Origin: an uncultured Oscillospiraceae bacterium
GTDB lineage: Bacteria; Bacillota; Clostridia; Oscillospirales; Oscillospiraceae
Assembly: GCA_947629975.1 (NCBI GenBank)
Contig: CANRFU010000010.1
Span: 1 to 35,101, forward strand
Reading direction: 5' to 3'
DNA length: 35,101 bases
This document shows positions 1 through 7,329 of the stretch, in pieces; the stretch's first letter is position 1; each line of letters starts with the position of its first letter. The notes below the pieces were generated by a model. That model was not told where the DNA came from, did not search any database, and worked only from the letters and a program-made list of their open reading frames with translations. The position numbers and the translations under genes are program-made.

Positions 1-4
1 GGAA

Positions 5-22
5 AGCCCGAAAACACGGGCT
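5..22. terminator. Short hairpin at the window edge
   Basis: AGCCCG and CGGGCT form a perfect 6-bp stem around the loop AAAACA. There is no T-tract on the + side. It may be the terminator of a gene to the left or part of a recombination site. It is followed at once by TATACCGA, a motif that also follows the hairpin at the right end of the window. Confidence 0.35.
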
Positions 23-180
23 ATACCGACATTTAAGAACTTCTAAAGAGATAATCAAAATTCCTATCTAATTTTTTGCAAAAATACATATAAATGAAAT
101 GTGAACAATTGCACCATAGAATGTAGGGCACTTGGTGGGACCGGATCACCTTCATATAATCTTTTGAGAGGGATACAATC

Positions 181-969
181 ATGGATGCAACTCAAATAGA
201 GGCCGAAAAAGATTACATCGCTCGATGGTCAAAAAACGCGCTTCAGCACTTTGATGACGGAGACTACCATTGGATATGCGATATTCTAAATAAGTTTCCA
301 GTTTGTCGAATTTTTGAAATAGGGTGTGGTGCAGGATATTCCACACTGACTTTTTTACAAGAAGGATTTGAGGTCATTTCTATTGACATAAACCGCGAAG
401 CCATTGAGTACACCAAGACATTGTTAGAAGATTACCAACTCTCCGTGGAAGTAGCCACAACGGGTGGTGAGCAGGCTGACGATGCCGATGCGTTGTTGTG
501 GAACGTGGACTTAGTTACTGAAGAACAAAAGATCATCCGGTTTATTCAGAATCTGGCAGAAAAAGGAACGCAAATTGACTTGATCGTTCTTTGCAACCCT
601 GGGGGTCAAATTACTGCGGAGATAACGCAGTATGAGGAAAAATATCTTCTTTGGGGTGGGTTTATCGAAGAAGAAATCAAACAATGCTACGAAAATGGGA
701 ATATCGGATTCCTCCATAAGTGGGCAATGATTTATGCTGCTTGTCATTTAGCAATACAGACTGACACGCCGATTTTGCTTATCGAAAGAGATGCTCAAGG
801 TAAAATAAAAAATACACTAGAACAGATTGGTGAAGAAACTGGGTGTAGAAAGATACTGGAATCTTGCAGACAGATAAAAGAAGCGCCTCAAGATGGGATA
901 CCACTCAGAAACATTGAAGATCCTGATGATAAATTGGTTTGGGGGGCAGCTCTGTACTCACCCCGCTAA
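181..969 (+). CDS. SAM-dependent class I methyltransferase, substrate unknown
   Basis: This 262-residue protein has a Rossmann methyltransferase core. Motif I (FEIGCGAGYST, about residues 46-56) binds S-adenosylmethionine and is followed by an acidic strand end (SIDINREAIEY) typical of motif II. A later segment, IDLIVLCNPGG, sits where motif IV falls; CNPGG is only loosely like the (D/N)PP(Y/F) motif of N-methyltransferases, so the substrate cannot be named. The start is supported by GAGAGGG eight bases upstream. The gene is AT-rich compared with everything beyond 5 kb and lies 66 bp before the HEPN/zinc-ribbon gene on the same strand, so the two are probably co-transcribed cargo of the mobile element. 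I see no signal peptide or membrane segment, so it should be cytosolic. Confidence 0.75.
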   Translation: MDATQIEAEKDYIARWSKNALQHFDDGDYHWICDILNKFPVCRIFEIGCGAGYSTLTFLQEGFEVISIDINREAIEYTKTLLEDYQLSVEVATTGGEQADDADALLWNVDLVTEEQKIIRFIQNLAEKGTQIDLIVLCNPGGQITAEITQYEEKYLLWGGFIEEEIKQCYENGNIGFLHKWAMIYAACHLAIQTDTPILLIERDAQGKIKNTLEQIGEETGCRKILESCRQIKEAPQDGIPLRNIEDPDDKLVWGAALYSPR

Positions 970-1035
970 ATTAGATATGGCCGCCGTATGATTTTTTCTT
1001 GATTCCAAAATCAACAAATGGAAAGGTTGCTGGAG

Positions 1036-2814
1036 ATGCGTATATCTTTTTCAATGGACGGCATTAGAAGCATGAATCAGTTATATACATATACGACAGA
1101 ACATGTTCCAGAATATGGAGATGAGCGGATAGAAATCTATCATGGCGAGAATTACTGTAAAAATGTGATTTCTGATGTGTTTAATTCACTGGCGCAGTCC
1201 GACTGGGCCGAGCAAAGGTACTGTGGTTCTCATGATCGCATAGCGAATGAGACATTTCTACTCTCATCAACTACCGGTGCAGAGTATAATGTATCATTTG
1301 CTATTAACACATACAATCATGAGGCAGCTCGGTTAGAAATTACCATTACTGCACAAGATACCGCGGATTATGACCATAGACTCGAAAAACTGAAAATAGC
1401 CTTAAAGGACCGGCTTATTCCAGATTGGTACCAATGCACATGGCTTGTAGACGAGCAAATGGTTGCGTTGTGTAAAAACGCATTCGAAAGGACCTTTGTA
1501 ATCGAAAATAACTTGAGAGCTTTTGCAAGCAAAATCCTTATTCACTTCCTCGGTGTAGACTGGATTAAAAGAGCAGGCTTAGAAAAAGAAAAACAGTCGG
1601 TAGACGTCCTGAAAGAAAAGTTTCTCCAGCGTGTTTCGGATTTTGACAACATTAATACTGACTTCCTTTCTATGACCCTTGAGACGTTGGTTAAAGTAAT
1701 GTTCAGTGGAATTATATACAAAGATCATGTTGCCCTGAACCGACAGGACTATGCAACGCTTCAGGAGATGTGTAACAGAAGTGGCTCAGGACAAATTATA
1801 TCTCAGTATATAAAAAAACGTAGAATTGTGGATACGGAAATTTGGGATAAACTCTTTGTCCCATACATTGATGACCCGGACGCTTTTAGGGCTGCTATTC
1901 ACAGTTTTATTGAGGATCGTAATCATATTGCACATAGTAAAGTACTCTCTTGGAGTGCCTATCAAGTAATGCTTCGGGATTTTGACAAAATGGACTCCCT
2001 AATTATGTTGGCAGATACTAAGTTCGAGCATGAAGAGGCGGCAGATGAGGTTAAACTAACATGGCTGGCAGAACAGGAAAATAATGAATATGAACAAGGA
2101 TACTATCGTGACCGGCTGGCCAGCGAAACTGGTATGGACATTCTAGATGAAAATGAAATAGAAAACTGGTTTAATGAAATCCTGTATGGGCTATTCAATT
2201 TGGTCTATCAACATTATCATCTGGATGTTTGTTATGATATTTCTAATTTTGCCACACCTGATGAAGGAGAAGTCGCATTTACAATATCCTGTCCAGCTGT
2301 TGAGGATGGCCATGCCAAAATAGATATCGTTATGGATTATTTTATTGATGATGAACTCGAAGGAGACAGTGTTTGCCATATTGAAGCCAGAAACGGGAAT
2401 GGAGACGTAATCGGAAAAGCAGAAATCCGATTTCACAATGGGAACGGGTGTGAAAATGAAGAAGGAATTATGGAGGCTACCGATAGTTCTGAATATGATA
2501 CATCTGAGTTGGCCGAGTTCCAAGATGAACTATTTGCTGCTATCGATGCGTTGAACCCTTATCCGGGAAAACTGGATGCGCTTTCCTATGAAAACAAAGG
2601 GGCGGTGCAATTTGTTGCCGATTTTCCTTGTGAGCAGTGTGGAAAGTTTGGCGTATCCATCAATGAAACTTTTCTGACTGTAGGAAGATGCTGTTATTGT
2701 GGCTACGAAAACGAATTAGCCGAATGTGTACGATGTGGACAACTGGTAAATCAAAACGATCTTGAGCATGGCTTGTGCCCGTCATGCGCTGCCGATATTG
2801 ACGACGGGCATTAG
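1036..2814 (+). CDS. HEPN-domain protein with C-terminal double zinc ribbon
   Basis: The track starts this ORF at 1018, but ATG 1036 is better placed: GGAAAGG lies about nine bases upstream, giving 592 residues. The middle (roughly 140-320) is helical and contains an ENNLRAF helix near its start and RNHIAH (R295 to H300) near its end. RNxxxH is the catalytic motif of HEPN ribonucleases, and the layout resembles the Swt1-type HEPN group. The C-terminal 60 residues hold four CxxC pairs (CEQC, CCYC, CVRC, CPSC), which should form two zinc ribbons. The N-terminal 130 residues are not recognised. HEPN proteins commonly act as RNA-cleaving effectors in defence or toxin systems; that role here is inferred from the motif and from linkage with a methyltransferase on a mobile element. 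The family assignment is by eye, without a profile search. Confidence 0.6.
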   Translation: MRISFSMDGIRSMNQLYTYTTEHVPEYGDERIEIYHGENYCKNVISDVFNSLAQSDWAEQRYCGSHDRIANETFLLSSTTGAEYNVSFAINTYNHEAARLEITITAQDTADYDHRLEKLKIALKDRLIPDWYQCTWLVDEQMVALCKNAFERTFVIENNLRAFASKILIHFLGVDWIKRAGLEKEKQSVDVLKEKFLQRVSDFDNINTDFLSMTLETLVKVMFSGIIYKDHVALNRQDYATLQEMCNRSGSGQIISQYIKKRRIVDTEIWDKLFVPYIDDPDAFRAAIHSFIEDRNHIAHSKVLSWSAYQVMLRDFDKMDSLIMLADTKFEHEEAADEVKLTWLAEQENNEYEQGYYRDRLASETGMDILDENEIENWFNEILYGLFNLVYQHYHLDVCYDISNFATPDEGEVAFTISCPAVEDGHAKIDIVMDYFIDDELEGDSVCHIEARNGNGDVIGKAEIRFHNGNGCENEEGIMEATDSSEYDTSELAEFQDELFAAIDALNPYPGKLDALSYENKGAVQFVADFPCEQCGKFGVSINETFLTVGRCCYCGYENELAECVRCGQLVNQNDLEHGLCPSCAADIDDGH

Positions 2815-2829
2815 AGTAAAACACACAAA

Positions 2830-2898
2830 CTATCTTTTGTTTCTTTTGCAAATCGGTCCTGTGTTACTATCATGATATATCGAACGCAGTTGTATCAT
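2830..2898 (-). pseudogene. 22-codon ORF, possible truncated gene downstream of the HTH gene
   Basis: A - strand ATG with a GAGGAA site just upstream reads MIQLRSIYHDSNTGP and stops after 22 codons. It lies 74 bp after the HTH gene in the repA transcription direction. It may be the stump of the next element gene, cut where the methyltransferase/HEPN cargo was inserted, or it may be chance. The whole 2815-2972 interval holds nothing else I can support. Confidence 0.2.
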
Positions 2899-2972
2899 TT
2901 CCTCTATCAGTGAAATATAATATGACTAAATCAAGAATCATAGAATCCATCCAGCAAAAAGAGTTACTCCCC

Positions 2973-3500
2973 TTATTCCAATGGAAAAATCTCTCCAAGA
3001 AGTTCCAAACAGTCCCTAGAGGAATAGCCCCAAAGAATAGAACTGAGCGCCTCCACCGCCTTTTCACGCCTACGGTAATATGTCGCTCTACTGATGTCTC
3101 TTATATGCGGCTGAAGTTGTTCGATAATATCATTTGTACTTTCGAATTGCTGCGGGATCAGATATGTATAGTACAAGATCCAATAGTATGCTTCTCCGTT
3201 TTTATGTTTAGTGCGGAGCAGATCAACTGCGCTATCTACCAATTTGAGCATCTTATTGCTTCGCTCTATACAGCGGGCGTGGTTCTCAATTTGTGTCCCG
3301 CTCAAATCGGCGCCAGCCATATATACAGATTCCAGGAAATCGTCAATGCTGCTGCTGTATTCGCACTCAAACTCTTTTTTCAACTGTTGGACGGACAGTT
3401 CCATGCTCCAGACAACGTCGCGGTACTTTTTCAGGAGACGCCATGTGTCATGATAACGTGGATCTTCTGTAACGCTCTTTTGCAAAGGCTTTTTTGCCAT
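2973..3500 (-). CDS. Phage/ICE-type HTH protein, ArpU/RinA-like
   Basis: This 175-residue protein starts MAKKPLQKSV behind a strong AGGAGG site. The N-terminal two thirds are helical and charged. The C-terminal part (ISRATYYRRREKAVEAL, about residues 134-150) looks like the recognition helix of a sigma-70 region-4-like fold, as in phage ArpU/RinA-type late regulators, and is followed by a short tail. It lies 31 bp after repA on the same strand and is probably co-transcribed with it. Its role is likely transcriptional control within the mobile element. The assignment to ArpU/RinA is by pattern of length and C-terminal motif only, so a general 'element-encoded helical DNA-binding protein' is the safer reading. 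Confidence 0.5.
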   Translation of the reverse strand: MAKKPLQKSVTEDPRYHDTWRLLKKYRDVVWSMELSVQQLKKEFECEYSSSIDDFLESVYMAGADLSGTQIENHARCIERSNKMLKLVDSAVDLLRTKHKNGEAYYWILYYTYLIPQQFESTNDIIEQLQPHIRDISRATYYRRREKAVEALSSILWGYSSRDCLELLGEIFPLE

Positions 3501-3531
3501 AATGTGACCTCCTCAGTAGGTTGTATTGCAA

Positions 3532-4539
3532 TCAATCGTAGAACCCCTGCGCCATATCGTGGCTTACCTGGGATGCGTAATACTGACCCATAGTAATCGG
3601 CGCATTGTAGAGAGCCGACAAGGTGTACGATTTTATGTTGCGGATCAACGACGTGTTGTTGTTCATGCACTCCAGCACATAGGCGATATGGAACTTGTCC
3701 AGTTTCAAGAACCGGTTTTTGACCACCCCGGTCGGAATGTCTTCCCCCGCGATGCGGATAAAGTCTTTGTGGGAACAGCACACCTCCACCATGAGTTCCA
3801 CATAGCCCTCCAGCACATCCGCATCATAGGGGTGTTCCTGGAGCAGAAGGTCAAAGTCGATGTTCTCCTTGATTAGCTCCCGGTAAGAATCCATCTCATC
3901 TATCCTCATCCGGCGTTTGCTTCGGACCACAACAGGCCGGCCACGGGCGGAGGGGGAAGGGGGAAGGATAGATAGGTCAGTATCGTTCAATTCAGTATGA
4001 TTATACTCAGTATTATTTGAGGCGGTTTTCCCGAAGTCTTGGGTTCTACCACATCGAAGTCTAGACTTCGGTTTTTCAGAAGTCAAAGCATCGGTGCTGC
4101 CCGGAAGTCCAGACTTCGGTTTTTCAGAAGTCTGCATCCCATCCGCTGGTGGGGATGGATTAGGGTGGTCCGGTGGAGAAGGAGTAAATCTTTTTAAGTA
4201 GATGAGGGTCGGTTTGCCTTGCCCTTGCTTGTGGCGTTCGATTAGGCCAATCCCGCCGCATAAATCAAGCTCCTTAAACAATCGTACCGCCTTATCTTTT
4301 CCACAGCCCAGCATCGACAAAGCATCCTCTAGGGTGAAGTAAATGTAAACGCGACCCGCATTGTCCAGCCATCCGTTACGGACGGACAACCCCATTCGAT
4401 CCAGCATGAGTCCATAGAGAATCTTGGCCTCCATGGAGACACTCGAAAAACGCGGTTCAGTGAAAAGCGTTTTCGGAATACGATAGAAGCTGAACTGCTC
4501 CGCTTCATTTCCGTAGAAGTAATCCAGATCTAATGACAT
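3532..4539 (-). CDS. repA: Replication initiator protein A (RepA_N family)
   Basis: The true start is the ATG at 4539 (MSLDLDYFYG), six bases after GAGGAGG, not the upstream start at 4575 in the track; this gives 335 residues. The N-terminal 110 residues (FYRIPKTLF, AKILYGLMLDRM, LGCGKDKAVRLFKEL) match the winged-helix RepA_N domain of Firmicute plasmids and Tn1549-like conjugative elements. A low-complexity linker follows (TSEKPKS twice). The C-terminal 110 residues (from about DFDLLLQEHPYD) resemble the conserved C-terminal domain of RepA proteins on Clostridia ICEs. RepA_N proteins open the origin and recruit the host replisome. The gene shows that 1-4.85 kb belongs to a plasmid-derived or conjugative element. 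An attenuator-like hairpin precedes it. Confidence 0.85.
   Translation of the reverse strand: MSLDLDYFYGNEAEQFSFYRIPKTLFTEPRFSSVSMEAKILYGLMLDRMGLSVRNGWLDNAGRVYIYFTLEDALSMLGCGKDKAVRLFKELDLCGGIGLIERHKQGQGKPTLIYLKRFTPSPPDHPNPSPPADGMQTSEKPKSGLPGSTDALTSEKPKSRLRCGRTQDFGKTASNNTEYNHTELNDTDLSILPPSPSARGRPVVVRSKRRMRIDEMDSYRELIKENIDFDLLLQEHPYDADVLEGYVELMVEVCCSHKDFIRIAGEDIPTGVVKNRFLKLDKFHIAYVLECMNNNTSLIRNIKSYTLSALYNAPITMGQYYASQVSHDMAQGFYD
4056..4132. repeat. 29-bp direct repeat pair inside repA, candidate oriV iterons
   Basis: Two 29-bp copies, at 4056-4084 and 4104-4132, differ at one base and start 48 bp apart. Each begins with GAAGTC(T/C)AGACTTC, a palindrome that is perfect in the first copy, and ends in CAGAAGTC. 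A partial copy (GAAGTCT) lies at 4033. In known RepA_N plasmids the origin lies as repeats inside the rep gene, between the two protein domains, which is where these fall. They also encode the repeated TSEKPKS linker, so a purely coding explanation remains possible. Confidence 0.45.
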
Positions 4540-4550
4540 AGTGACCCTCC

Positions 4551-4631
4551 TCAAATCGTCATAAAAAAGCCACACCGCAACTGAATAAAGTCAGTTGCGG
4601 TGTGATGTATATAAGGAATATTCAACGGCAT
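4551..4631 (-). CDS. Possible 26-codon leader peptide overlapping the repA attenuator
   Basis: An ORF starting MPLNIPYIHH runs through the terminator hairpin and stops at a TGA that touches the GAGGAGG of repA. Its ATG overlaps the end of a preceding four-codon ORF (MNKR, 4632-4646), which itself lies about 20 bases after AGGGAGGTGAT. Ribosomes in this frame would open the hairpin. Expression is not proven; the call rests on position alone. Confidence 0.3.
   Translation of the reverse strand: MPLNIPYIHHTATDFIQLRCGFFMTI
4562..4604 (-). terminator. Intrinsic terminator/attenuator in the repA leader
   Basis: CACACCGCAACTGA and its exact complement form a 14-bp stem with loop CTTTAT on the - strand, followed by GCTTTTTTAT. 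This is a strong Rho-independent terminator, and it ends about 10 bases before the repA ribosome binding site. Since it faces repA rather than following a gene, it most likely attenuates repA transcription, as copy-control systems do. Confidence 0.75.
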
Positions 4632-4763
4632 TCACCGTTTATTCATCGAAGAAAATTTTGGCTATCACCTCCCTGTTGACGGGGCTGTCAACCAGCTAAT
4701 TTGCGGTTTTTCTCCGCATTGCCAAAATGTAGCGAAAAATCAGGTCTGAGAAGTTAGACAAAA

Positions 4764-4853
4764 TCAGCAGAGCGCCGCATTTTTCATTACTTTCTGGCCT
4801 GCTTCTATTATACCGCAAGCGTCGATGCGGCGCACGATTCCGGTTGCTTTCAT
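4764..4853 (-). pseudogene. Truncated AbrB/SpoVT-family regulator start fused to the repA leader
   Basis: Behind AGGAGGAATTTCC, an ATG opens MKATGIVRRID, the standard N-terminus of AbrB/MazE/SpoVT-family transition regulators (normally continuing DLGRVVIPKE). After residue 11 the similarity ends and the frame reads ACGIIEAGQK and stops at codon 30. The break lies near 4820, where a TATAAT (4807-4812, - strand) belonging to the repA side begins. This looks like a recombination or deletion joint. The 4854-5005 stretch beyond it shows no gene. Confidence 0.55.
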
Positions 4854-5005
4854 GGAAATTCCTCCTGCGGTTTATATTTCTCAATGGGTATTATCCGCAG
4901 GTTTTGGAAGGGTATGCAGGCCGAACCGCTGGATTTGTATGGAAAAGAGCGCAAAAATTTGCCGGGAACAGGCCGTTTTGAATGCGCTTCCGCACCGGAC
5001 AGACG

Positions 5006-5035
5006 AAAGCGGCCGCTCAAAAAAGCGGCCGCTTT
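5006..5035. terminator. Terminator after the arylsulfotransferase operon
   Basis: AAAGCGGCCGCT pairs exactly with AGCGGCCGCTTT across a six-base A/C loop, with T-runs on either side. It lies about 24 bp past the assT stop on the - strand. It forms a natural boundary between the mobile element and the sulfotransferase operon. Confidence 0.8.
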
Positions 5036-5058
5036 TGCGCGGTACAGGGCGTTTGGAC

Positions 5059-6975
5059 TCAGCAGGTGATCTGCAGGCCGGTCTCGTACTTGGTGTCGTC
5101 GATGATCACGCGGATGTCATAGGTGCCGGAAAGCCCCGCCTTGTTGACCGAGTAGTTGATGGGGCGCTTGAGGGCGTTCTCGTCCAGCGTGCTGGCGTCC
5201 AGGAAAGTGCCCATGCACATGGCTTTGAAATCGCCCTTGGAGGTGGACATGAAGTAGGGGTGGCTCTCCTCGCCCTGCTCCAGCAGCAGCAGGACCATCT
5301 GGCCCTTCATAAAGGTGGCGTGGAGGGTGAAGCGGTCCATCTCCTCGGTGAGACTGGCCTCGCACTTTTCAGGGATCATCTCGCCGGAGGGATCCATCGG
5401 GATGTTGGTCTCGAACTCCTTGGTGACGCCCATCTCGCCCAGGATCCTGCCCTTGCCCAGCTCCAGGTTGATGCCGTCGCTGTACGGCTTCAGCTTCTCG
5501 CCGCGATAGTAGTTGCCGTGGACCTTGAGCTCCAGCATCAGCTTGTTGTTGTCGATCTCGGTGGTGATGGAGTAGATGGAGCCGCCCAAATGCCGGATCA
5601 TCGGGCCCAGCATCTCGGAGGGCTCGCCCTCGGCGGTGTAGGCGATGCCGCCGGAGTGGACCATGTAGTGCCCCTCGTTGTAGAACTCCACGTTGCAGAT
5701 GTAGGGGGAGAAGAACGCGGCGCCCCGGTCCTTGCCGTACTCCCAGACCTGCTCGATGGTCATATCCTTGGTGTTGATGTGGTAGCGCACGCCCCGGGAG
5801 TAGTTGTCCTTGGCGGGCAGATATTGCTCGGGGTCGCGGGCGCCGTAGTGGTGGTTGTCGAAGCACATCACGTCGCCGTCGGGGGTGATGAGGTTAGCGT
5901 GCTGCTCATACTGCCAGCCGAAGTTGCTGCCGATGGGCTTGAAGCAGTATTTCTCCACGAACTCCCTGGGCCAGCCATAGTGCTCCTTTTCCGGGTCGTC
6001 GAAGACCTGGGGATCGGTGATGACCCAGTTGAGCTTGCCGGTGTCGAAGTCGATGTTGACCATGGAATTCACATGGCGGCCGGAGAAGGTAAGAGAGTTG
6101 GTGTTGGGATCGTACCACACGGCGTTGTTATGGAACCAGTCCTCCTCGGACCAGCTGCCGGAGCGGCCGTAGCCAACGGGCATGAAGTCCTTGTAGTCCC
6201 AGGTCTTGAGGATCTCGCCGGTCTCCCGGTCCACCAGCACGCACATATCCTCCACGGTCTCGCTGGTCAGGTCCTCGGTGAGGATGAGCAGATTGCCGTC
6301 GGGCATCTCGAAGGAGTCGTGATGGTAGCCGCCGGGGAGGCGGAACTCCTTGTAGATCTTGCCGCACAGGCTCATCTCGTACAGGCCGGACATGTAGTAG
6401 GGGAGCTTGAGCAGACGGTCGGTGCCGATGACCACGTTGCCGTTGCGCAGACGCTTCATATCGAAGGAGCAGGGCACGTTCAGATGCCAGCGGGCGTCGC
6501 CCCGATAGTCGTAGGCCACGGCCAGATCGTCGGTGGCGGGGGTGACGAAGATCAGGTTGTCCTGGAGGTACTCGGGAGTGGTGTCCATGGAGATGATGGG
6601 GTCTTTCCCGTCGAAGACGTCGGGCGTCTCGATGGTGATGACAGCCTTCTCACCCCGGTAGGCCTGGATCTCCACCTGGTTGGCGTAGTTGGAGTACAGG
6701 CCCACGATGGGCAGGACGTGGGTCTTGGCGGGGGCGAAGGTGTGGTAGATGTTGCCCTGGGGCCGGATCTTGCCCAGGACGGTGACCGTGATGGCGACCT
6801 CCTCCTCGGTCTTGAAGGCGATCACCGCGGACAGGGGGTTGATGAAATACAGATTGAGCTTGACCAGGGGGTTTTGCAGGGTGTAGCCGCCCTGTTCCAG
6901 CTCGGCGAGCATCTCCTGCTCCGCCTGATACTGGCGCTCGATGATGTGCTCCTTGAACTCGTATTTGACAGCCAT
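5059..6975 (-). CDS. assT: PAPS-independent arylsulfate sulfotransferase (ASST)
   Basis: ASST moves a sulfate group from one phenolic sulfate to another phenol through a sulfohistidine intermediate, without PAPS. The 638-residue protein has an N-terminal beta domain (about 30-120) and a propeller. From memory of E. coli AssT, the key residues are H252, H356, R374 and H436. Here they correspond to H219 (GGYHHD), H282 (DWFHNN), R300 (SGRH) and H359 (EQHA, the likely sulfohistidine). The spacing H282 to R300 equals that of H356 to R374. There is no signal peptide, so it should be cytosolic, unlike the periplasmic E. coli enzyme. The E. coli disulfide near the catalytic histidine is not matched by two nearby cysteines here (only C344). 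The chain ends in a cysteine. It is the last gene of the operon, 15 bp after trxA, with GGAGGG at its start. Confidence 0.9.
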   Translation of the reverse strand: MAVKYEFKEHIIERQYQAEQEMLAELEQGGYTLQNPLVKLNLYFINPLSAVIAFKTEEEVAITVTVLGKIRPQGNIYHTFAPAKTHVLPIVGLYSNYANQVEIQAYRGEKAVITIETPDVFDGKDPIISMDTTPEYLQDNLIFVTPATDDLAVAYDYRGDARWHLNVPCSFDMKRLRNGNVVIGTDRLLKLPYYMSGLYEMSLCGKIYKEFRLPGGYHHDSFEMPDGNLLILTEDLTSETVEDMCVLVDRETGEILKTWDYKDFMPVGYGRSGSWSEEDWFHNNAVWYDPNTNSLTFSGRHVNSMVNIDFDTGKLNWVITDPQVFDDPEKEHYGWPREFVEKYCFKPIGSNFGWQYEQHANLITPDGDVMCFDNHHYGARDPEQYLPAKDNYSRGVRYHINTKDMTIEQVWEYGKDRGAAFFSPYICNVEFYNEGHYMVHSGGIAYTAEGEPSEMLGPMIRHLGGSIYSITTEIDNNKLMLELKVHGNYYRGEKLKPYSDGINLELGKGRILGEMGVTKEFETNIPMDPSGEMIPEKCEASLTEEMDRFTLHATFMKGQMVLLLLEQGEESHPYFMSTSKGDFKAMCMGTFLDASTLDENALKRPINYSVNKAGLSGTYDIRVIIDDTKYETGLQITC

Positions 6976-6990
6976 GGCGCATTCCCTCCG

Positions 6991-7302
6991 TTAAGATTTG
7001 AATTCTTCGATCAGCTTCACAAGGGCGGTCTTCTGCTGGAGGCCGGTGAGCCGCTTCTTCTCCTCCCCGTCCTTGAACAGGATGATGGTGGGGTAGCCGG
7101 CCACGCCGAATTCTTTGCACAGATCGGGGTTGGCCTCAAAGTTGACCTTGAGGATGCTCAATTCGGGGAAGAGCTTTTCGATGTCCTTGAGCACGAAGCC
7201 CAGCATTTTGCAGGGCCCGCAGGTGGCGGAAAAGAAATCGGACAGCACCAGGCCGGAGCCGTACTTTTCCTTGAATTCTGTGGCGTTGACTTCCTGGATC
7301 AT
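6991..7302 (-). CDS. trxA: Thioredoxin
   Basis: This is a 103-residue thioredoxin of normal length. The active site is CGPC (in SATCGPCKM, about residues 28-31), and the cis-proline loop is GYPTI. It carries electrons from thioredoxin reductase to protein disulfides in the cytosol. It lies 27 bp after trxB and 15 bp before assT, so it is in one operon with the sulfotransferase. E. coli AssT has its own disulfide catalyst pair (DsbL/DsbI); a Trx/TrxR pair at the same position suggests this enzyme or its transporter needs a defined thiol state. That link is inference; it may simply be an extra housekeeping pair. Confidence 0.93.
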   Translation of the reverse strand: MIQEVNATEFKEKYGSGLVLSDFFSATCGPCKMLGFVLKDIEKLFPELSILKVNFEANPDLCKEFGVAGYPTIILFKDGEEKKRLTGLQQKTALVKLIEEFKS

Positions 7303-7329
7303 GGGTAGGACCCTCCTGTCTTTTTGTGA

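Noticed and set aside
2910-3593. 227-residue + strand ORF in the mobile element
   Set aside because: Antisense to the HTH protein gene, which has a strong ribosome site and operon context with repA; the + strand ORF has neither.
4674-4692. TTGACA on the - strand as the -35 of a repA promoter
   Set aside because: No acceptable -10 lies 16 to 18 bp downstream; the hexamer is half of a GTTGAC/GTCAAC stem.
4825-7308. 827-residue + strand ORF
   Set aside because: It is antisense to assT and trxA. Its composition (Val/Gly/His/Asp/Leu-rich, no domain) is the usual shadow of GC-rich third positions, and it has no ribosome site.
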